From positions 22,894,363 to 22,958,362 of the forward strand of contig JALGPY010000010.1 in assembly GCA_023055425.1 (NCBI GenBank): a stretch of 64,000 nt of DNA. Direction: 5' to 3'. The notes beneath the pieces are model-generated. The model was not told the origin of the DNA. It saw only the letters and a program-made list of their open reading frames with translations, and did not search any database. This stretch comes from Linanthus parryae. Lineage: Eukaryota; Streptophyta; Magnoliopsida; Ericales; Polemoniaceae. How positions within the stretch are numbered: position 1 is the first letter of the stretch; the number at the start of each line of letters is the position of its first letter. Positions 57,788 through 64,000 of this stretch are shown here, piece by piece. A program made the translations under genes and the position numbers.

Positions 57788-59442
57788 AGGTTATAGAGCA
57801 TAAACGTAGTTTATGTGTTACATTCTTGTTGTTTTACACCTTAATTTGTTGTTTATCGCGTAAAACAAGACAAATCAAGCATGGGATGCAATTTGTCAAT
57901 AATTAGATCATCACAAGACCCAATTTTGCATTGGATGCATGAATTGGTGAGTTTGAGAAATTTTAGGATCTAAGATCTAGGGTTTGGGCATCCTTGGGGA
58001 AGAAGGAGTTCTCCCAAAACAAGGAAACAACCAAACTTGGGCTCCAAGCAAGGAACAACCTCCATAAGGAGGTTCGGCCCCCTAAGGGACCGCCCCCCTT
58101 GCTTGCCGCCCAAGCTTGGGCGCCCTAAGGGGACGGGCGGCCCTAACCCGCGAGCCTAGCTTGCGGGTTTTGGGCCGGGCCGGCCCTAGGGCCTTATGGT
58201 TCACTTAGTTTGGGCCCGGGCAATTGGATTGTTGGGCCCATGAACCGTTTTAACCCTAGAAATCCTAAAATCAATTAAAATTGACCAAGCGCGTTAAAAT
58301 TGGATTTTAACTGTTTATGTGCAAATCGCATGGTGATTGGATATGGCCTTAGGATGTGGTTTGATGTGGATGTTTAATTTTGTGGTTTGGTTTTACGGCC
58401 TGCGAGCTGATCAATTAATTGTAATAATTAATTAGGGTTTTATGGCCTGCGTGCCATTTTTTTTCTCAACTTGTGAGATTTATTTTATTTAGTATAGATA
58501 TTAGCTAGTGCTAGATAAAGTAGATTGTTAGCCAAGATTGGAGAAAAGAAGCCCAAAAGCCAAAGAAGCCACAAAAAATGGAGCATGGAGCATTCCACAT
58601 GACTATGAAGGATGGACCAAAAGATCAAGACGCATGGAGATGTGTGTTTGCTTAGGGTTCATAGATAATTCCATTGGCTTTGAATTATCTTAGTCTAGAA
58701 AAGGCCATATCCACATCACGTTTAATTTCTATTTTGTGGTTGTTTATTTATTGTCTTATTATTTGTGTGGTTGGTGTATGGTTGATGCATGCAATTAGGA
58801 TAATAAGATAATTAGACAACCCGGATCTATTATTTGGAGTTGTGCCCAAACTCAAATAGATAGATTAGTTGATATTGATCAACAAAATAATTAAAATTGA
58901 ATTGAAAATCCCTCAAATTCAAATATTGTGTTCTTGCCTTCTCGTTATTTAAACACTCATTATCATCATTATTTATCAAGTTCGTGCGTGCCAAAGCATG
59001 GCGACTTGGTTCATAATGATGGAATGCGATGGCACGTAACAATGTGCAATTGTTTAGATAAGAGGTTGAACACAACTAGGCTATTAATTTGATTAAGAAA
59101 CCTAGAGGCAATCAATTGGGATTATCCATGTGGATGGATAAATAAGGAGTTATTTGCCCGGTTGAACCAAGAGTTGCATAAGGGATGCAATTGGAATTGT
59201 TCCTACCTAGAAGTAGTCAAATTATGGGTGACTTGCCAAAGCAAGCTCATAAGGAGATGAAAAGATGGATCTTGGCCCACTAGAAAATATAATGATATTT
59301 TCCGCATTAATATCTTGAGGGTTATTAATCCGTAGAAAAATAGTGGGAGCTATATTTAATAAACTAGCCATTATTAAATATAGTCAAAAAAAAAAAATCA
59401 CAAATACTAAAACTTGCGTATTTTCCTTTTGTAGAATTCCAA
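57788..59442 (+). other. Copia-A untranslated leader
   Basis: 1.65 kb without a credible ORF. It has a GC-rich block at about 58070-58200 and AT-rich flanks. The part around 58790 (CAATTAGGATAATAAG) is the segment whose Copia-B counterpart was the Tat target. Confidence 0.8.
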
Positions 59443-60231
59443 ATGGCAAACAACTCATCGAGTTCACAACATTCCCTACGATCTGTCCTTGAGAAGGACA
59501 AGCTCTCTGGAACCAACTTTCTTGATTGGTACAGAAACTTGAGAATTGTTCTCAAGCAAGAGAAGAAACTGTACGCAATAGAGGAGCATGTTCCAGAAGG
59601 TCCAGAGAACCAGACACCTGTTGCCTTAAAGGCGTATCAAAAGCGTGTTGATGACGCTAATGATGCGGCCTGCCTAATGCTTTGCACCATGACCTTTGAG
59701 CTTCAGAAGCAACATGAGAACATGAATGCTGTCGATATGATCGAACATCTAAAGCAGCTCTTCCAAGAGCAGGCGAGGGTAGAAAGGTATGAGGTCTCAA
59801 AGGCACTGTTCAAATGTCATCTGGCAGAAGGGAACCCGGTGGGACCCCATGTACTCCGAATGATCGGGTACTTGGAGAATCTCGCCCGGCTTGGGTTCCC
59901 GGTCGGCCAAGAGTTGGCAACCGATCTCGTGTTGCAATCGTTGCCCGAGAGTTATGGACAGTTCATTATGAACTATAACATGAACGAGATCGTTAAACCA
60001 CTGCCAGATTTGCTCAACATGTTGAGGACGGCTGAACAGAGCATCAACAAGGGTAAGGGCAAGGCCATTATGATGGTGCATAAAGGAAAGGGCAAAAAGT
60101 TTGCCTCTTCCTCCAAGGGCAAAGGCAAGTCAGTGGCCAAGTCCAAGGAACAAGCCCTTAAGCCTGTTGGTGGCATTGCCAAGGTCGTGACTAAGGGTGA
60201 GTGTCACTACTGCAGTCAACCTGGACACTAG
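59443..60231 (+). CDS. Copia-A gag, ended by a stop in the zinc knuckle
   Basis: ATG 59443 (MANNSSSSQHSLRSVLEKDK) opens a typical copia gag (UBN2 family): GTNFLDWYRNLRIVLKQEKK, MIEHLKQLFQEQARVERYEV and LATDLVLQSLPESYGQFIMN, then a Lys/Gly-rich basic linker (KGKGKAIMMVHKGKGKK). The frame stops at TAG 60229-60231 inside the CCHC knuckle (CHYCSQPGH-stop). The next residues continue in phase (RRNYPKYL), so the last Cys of the knuckle is also replaced by Tyr. Gag as such may still form particles, but the RNA-binding knuckle is incomplete and pol is cut off. Confidence 0.88.
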   Translation: MANNSSSSQHSLRSVLEKDKLSGTNFLDWYRNLRIVLKQEKKLYAIEEHVPEGPENQTPVALKAYQKRVDDANDAACLMLCTMTFELQKQHENMNAVDMIEHLKQLFQEQARVERYEVSKALFKCHLAEGNPVGPHVLRMIGYLENLARLGFPVGQELATDLVLQSLPESYGQFIMNYNMNEIVKPLPDLLNMLRTAEQSINKGKGKAIMMVHKGKGKKFASSSKGKGKSVAKSKEQALKPVGGIAKVVTKGECHYCSQPGH

Positions 60232-63200
60232 AGGAGGAACTACCCAAAATATCTGGAGGACAAGAGGCTTGGAATAGTGATTCCACCACCACCAGGTATT
60301 TTTGTTGTAGATGTCAATTTAACTGTCTCTACATCATGGGTATTAGATACTGGATGTGGATCTCATATTTGTCGAAATATGCAGGATCTAAAGAGAAGTA
60401 AAAGATTGGCTAAAGGGGAGGTAGATCTGCGCGTTGGGAATGGAGCAAAGGTTGTTGCGTTGGCCATAGGCGTGTGCGAGCTATCTCTGCCTTCAGGATT
60501 AGTTTTAGAATTAAATAATTGCTATTTTGTGCCTGCTATGAGCAGAAACATTATTTCTATTTCTTGTTTGGACAAGGAAGGTTTTATTATTTCAATAAAG
60601 AAAAATTGTTGTTCCTTTTATTTGAATAATATTCACTATTTTAATGCGCAATTATTTAATGGACTTTATGTCCTTGATCTAAGCAATCCTGTCTACAACA
60701 TTAATACCAAGCGGATTAAAATAAATGATTTAAATCCTGCTTACTTATGGCATTGTCGTTTAGGCCACATAAATGAGAAACGTGTATCTAGACTCCATAA
60801 GGATGGATTACTAGACTCATTTGATTTTGAATCATATGAGACATGTGAGGCTTGTTTATTGGGAAAAATGACAAAGTCCCCTTTCAATAAGAAAGGTGAG
60901 AGGACTAGTGAGCAATTGGCGCTTATACATACCGATGTGTGCGGGCCATTTGCCACGCCTGCCAGGGGTGGTTATGTCTACTTCATTACATTTACTGATG
61001 ATTACAGTAGATATGGATTTGTGTACCTTATGAGGGCAAAATCCGAATCCTTTGAAGTGTTCAAAGAATTCAAGAATGAAGTAGAGAAGCAACTTGGCAA
61101 AAGTATCAAGGCTCTACGATCGGATCGTGGAGGAGAATACTTGAGCCAAGAGTTTGACGACTATCTTAGAGAGTGTGGGATCGTGTCCCAACTCACTCCA
61201 CCCGGAACGCCACAATGGAATGGCGTGTCCGAGAGGAGGAATCGAACCCTATTGGATATGGTTCGGTCTATGATGTGTCAAACCGATCTTCCATTATCAT
61301 TTTGGGGCTACGCTCTATTAAGTGCAGCTTTCACCATTAACCGTGTTCCATCCAAATCAGTCATGAAGACACCATATGAGATGTGGAGTGGGAGGCGTCC
61401 CACACTGTCGTTCATGAGGATTTGGGGCTGCGATGTCTATGTAAAGCGTTTACAATCAGACAAGCTAGGGCCTAAATCGGATAAGTGTAAATTTGTGGGG
61501 TACCCTAAGGAAACTAAGGGATACTACTTCTACAATCCAACCGAGAACAAAGTGTTTGTTGCTCGGACCGGCGTGTTTCTAGAAAGAGAGTTTTTCTCTA
61601 AAGAAGCAAGTGGGTGGAATGTAGAACTTGAAGAAGTTCAAGAACCACAAATCGCTGAACCGATTATGGAACATGAACAGGAATCACAAGCAGTTGTGGA
61701 TCCACCTGTTCAGGTAACACAAGAGCTTCGTAGATCTAGTAGAGTGCGCCAGGAACCCGAGAGGTACGGACTTCTCGTGACTGATTCCGGTGACACGATG
61801 CTCATAGATGATGAGCCTACTACCTATGAGGAGGCCATGAGTGGCCCAGACTCGCAGAAGTGGCTTGAGGCCATGAGATCCGAGATGGAATCCATGTATA
61901 CCAACAAAGTATGGACTTTGGTGGAACCACCTGATGGGGCGCGGCCCATAGGGTGTAAGTGGGTCTTCAAGAAGAAGATCGACATGGATGGTAATGTGAT
62001 TACCTATAAGGGCCGATTGGTGGCTAAAGGATTCAGACAGATTCATGGTATTGACTATGATGAAACCTTTTCACCAGTCGCTATGACCAAATCCATCCGA
62101 ATCCTACTTGCGATTGCAGCATACTACGACTATGAGATTTGGCAAATGGATGTAAAAACAGCATTCCTTTATGGGAATCTCCTCGAGGACGTGTATATGA
62201 AACAGCCGGAGGGTTTTGAGGATCCAAAGCAAGCCAACAAAGTCTGTAAACTGCAACGATCCATTTATGGATTGAAGCAAGCTTCTAGGAGTTGGAATCG
62301 ACGTTTTGATGAAGTGGTCAAAGAGTTTGGCTTCATCAGAAACGAAGATGAGTCTTGTGTCAACAAGAAGGTTAGTGGGAGCTCTGTAGCTTTTGTGGTC
62401 TTGTATGTGGGTGACATACTACTCATTGGAAACGACATTCCCATGCTGCAATCTGTGAAAGATTGGCTAGGAAAGTGTTTCTCAATGAAGGACTTAGGGG
62501 AAGCAGCCTATATACTCGGTATAAAGATCTATAGAGATAGATCTAAGAGGTTGCTAGGACTAAGTCAAAGTACATATATTGACAAGGTGTTGAAACGGTT
62601 CAACATGCAAGATTCCAAAAAGGGATTCTTGCCCATGTCACATGGAATCACTCTTTCGAAGAGTGGTTGTCCTTCCAATGAGATTGAGAAGGAACGCATG
62701 AGTAGGATTCCCTATGACTCGGCCATAGGATCTATCATGTACGCCATGTTATGTACTAGACCAGATGTGTCATATGCCTTGAGTATGACAAGCAGATACC
62801 AATCCAATCCGGGTGAGAGTCACTGGATTGCTGTCAAGAACATCCTAAAGTACTTGAGAAGAACTAAGGATGCTTTCTTGATGTTTGGCGGTGAGGAAGA
62901 GTTCCGTGTAAGGGGTTACACTGATGCAAGCTTCCAAACCGATAGAGATGACTATAGATCACAATCGGGATATGTGTTTTGCCTGAATGGAGCAGCGGTG
63001 AGCTGGAAGAGTTCCAAGCAAGAGACGGTAGCTGATTCTACAGCAGAGGCTGAGTACATTGCTGCAAATGGCGCAGCAAAGGAGGCTGTTTGGATCAGAA
63101 AGTTTGTTTCTGAACTTGGTGTGGTCCCTAGCATTGCGGATCCAGTGGAGTTGTTCTATGACAACACTGGGGCGATCGCGCAATCAAAGGAACCCAGATC

Positions 63201-63393
63201 GCACCAGAAGTCCAAGCATGTGCTCAGGAAGTTTCATCTGATTCGAGATATTATCGATAGAGGAGACGTTCAGATATGCAAGATTCCTACAGATGATAAT
63301 CTGTCAGACCCACTTACGAAGCCTCTCACGCAGTGGAAGCATGAAGGGCACACTAGGAGTATGGGCATACGAGATGCGCCAGATTGGCTCTAG
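60232..63393 (+). pseudogene. Copia-A pol: protease, integrase, RT, RNase H
   Basis: In phase with gag after the TAG. The protease motif VLDTGCGSHIC (about 60340) is intact. GAG-pre-integrase reads LWHCRLGHINEKRVSRLH and CEACLLGKMTKSPF. Integrase keeps its three acidic residues (HTDVCGPF, RSDRGGEY and VSERRNRTLLDM). RT covers about 61850-62560, with CKWVFKKKIDMDGNV and WQMDVKTAFLYGNL. Its catalytic box reads LYVGDILLIG (about 62401-62430), so the first Asp of YVDD is Gly, which should abolish polymerisation. RNase H (RGYTDASFQTD, STAEAEYIAA, FYDNTGAIAQS and KHVLRKFHLIRD) is intact up to the stop at 63393. The region is open for 1,038 codons but enzymatically dead at RT. Confidence 0.9.
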
Positions 63394-63406
63394 TGCAAGT
63401 GGGAGA

Positions 63407-63416
63407 CTGTTGGAAT
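63407..63416 (+). promoter_or_regulatory. Polypurine tract of Copia-A
   Basis: AAGTGGGAGA (followed by C) just before the 3' LTR start TGTTGGAAT. Confidence 0.8.
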
Positions 63417-63417
63417 A

Positions 63418-64000
63418 GATGCCCTAGAGGCAATCTAGTTTAGTATGAATTTGTATATGGCTAGAAAATTCATTTATTATTTATTGGATATTTAATATAA
63501 TGAAGTCCTTAGATTTACAATCGTGTTGTTTATCTTAAATATCCCTAGTCAAGTATAATGATTAATGGGACAATCATCTATAGACTAGTATGGGGTTGGA
63601 TTGATATGGAGATATCACGATCCAACACATAGGTGTGCATTACGGAATGTTGCACTGGATTGACCCATCACCGAGAAGGCTACATACATGTTATGTTGAG
63701 TCACAAGTGCTTCTCGGGTACAATGGTATTGTCATCCTTAGACTTGAAGTCACTAGATATTCTAGTTATGGATCATTGTGATCTTGGTAGCGTTAAACGC
63801 TACACCGTGACTGGGTAGTTATAAAGGCGTGTACTGGAAAGAATGAGAAGCAAGCTTAGAGATCGTAGTGGACGTAGAGAGGATTTGCCCCTCCCACATA
63901 ACGGGAGCAAATATCCTAGGCCACTCGAAGGATAGTGCTTATAGAATGTCTGGCCAGACTCAAATAAATCAATATAGGATATTGATGTTATTTGCACGAA
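63418..64000 (+). repeat. 3' LTR of Copia-A, partial
   Basis: First 583 bp of about 1432. It matches 48062-48225 plus 56506 onward without any difference that I saw, and is uninterrupted at the site (63577-63581, GGGAC) where the 5' LTR received the insertion. This gives the empty-site control for that element. Confidence 0.95.

Larger units (their letters stand above)
48062..64000 (+). mobile_element. Copia-A: young Ty1/copia element, 3' LTR running off the window
   Basis: The 5' LTR is split by another insertion: 48062-48225 and 56506-57773. It is followed by PBS, a 1.65-kb leader, gag-pol (59443-63393), PPT, and the 3' LTR from 63418 to the window end. All 583 visible bases of the 3' LTR match the 5' LTR by eye, so the insertion is recent. 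The copia type is shown by the order integrase-RT-RNase H. DTGCGSH protease and the long leader fit the Tork/TAR-like groups, but I do not assign a lineage firmly. The matching target duplication would be beyond the right edge. Confidence 0.92.

Overview
The window is plant nuclear DNA, most likely from a eudicot. It contains an F-box gene remnant, a DUF4283 zinc-knuckle protein, plant-specific LTR-retrotransposon lineages (Tat, Athila, several copia families) and primer-binding sites that match plant initiator-Met and Asp tRNAs. I see no rRNA, tRNA, CRISPR or intact host gene. About 50 of the 64 kb is one nest of LTR retrotransposons, resolved here from LTR ends, target-site duplications (TSDs), primer-binding sites (PBS) and polypurine tracts (PPT).

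Left arm (1-13.3 kb): an open DUF4283 reading frame runs off the left edge on the minus strand. It is followed by an F-box pseudogene (2.2-4.3 kb) broken by a 1.25-kb inverted repeat made of its own sequence. Next come AT-rich intergenic DNA with small tandem repeats, a decayed and truncated copia element (about 6.9-9.3 kb), and one or two MITE-like elements.

Nest (13.3-64 kb), outermost first: (1) a 55-bp stub resembling the end of an Athila-type LTR at 13310; (2) an old, decayed copia element, Copia-B (13365-15670 and 44342-48061); (3) inside Copia-B at 15671-44336, a Tat-lineage Ty3/gypsy element with TSD GCATG and 627-bp LTRs. It has gag, protease, RT, two RNase H domains and integrase, then a 54-bp tandem array and an antisense five-exon gene with a plant mobile domain; (4) inside the Tat integrase at 22435-36101, a minus-strand Athila-type element with TSD GGTAC, 1593-bp LTRs, gag-pol and an extra 612-aa ORF; (5) also inside Copia-B, at its RNase H, a young copia of the same family, Copia-A (48062 to beyond 64000); (6) inside the 5' LTR of Copia-A, a very young non-autonomous gypsy-like element (48226-56500, TSD GGGAC) whose 3.63-kb LTRs flank only 1.0 kb.

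Every large coding region carries at least one lesion: stop codons in Tat, Athila and Copia-A, a substituted RT catalytic Asp in Copia-A, and frameshifts elsewhere. The recent insertions with near-identical LTRs therefore probably used proteins supplied by other copies, or decayed very soon after insertion. The most unusual items are the intron-containing antisense gene and 54-bp array in the Tat element, arrays of a 14-bp perfect palindrome at 19-bp period in the Athila element, the F-box hairpin, and the exon/intron-like layout inside the 3.63-kb LTRs.
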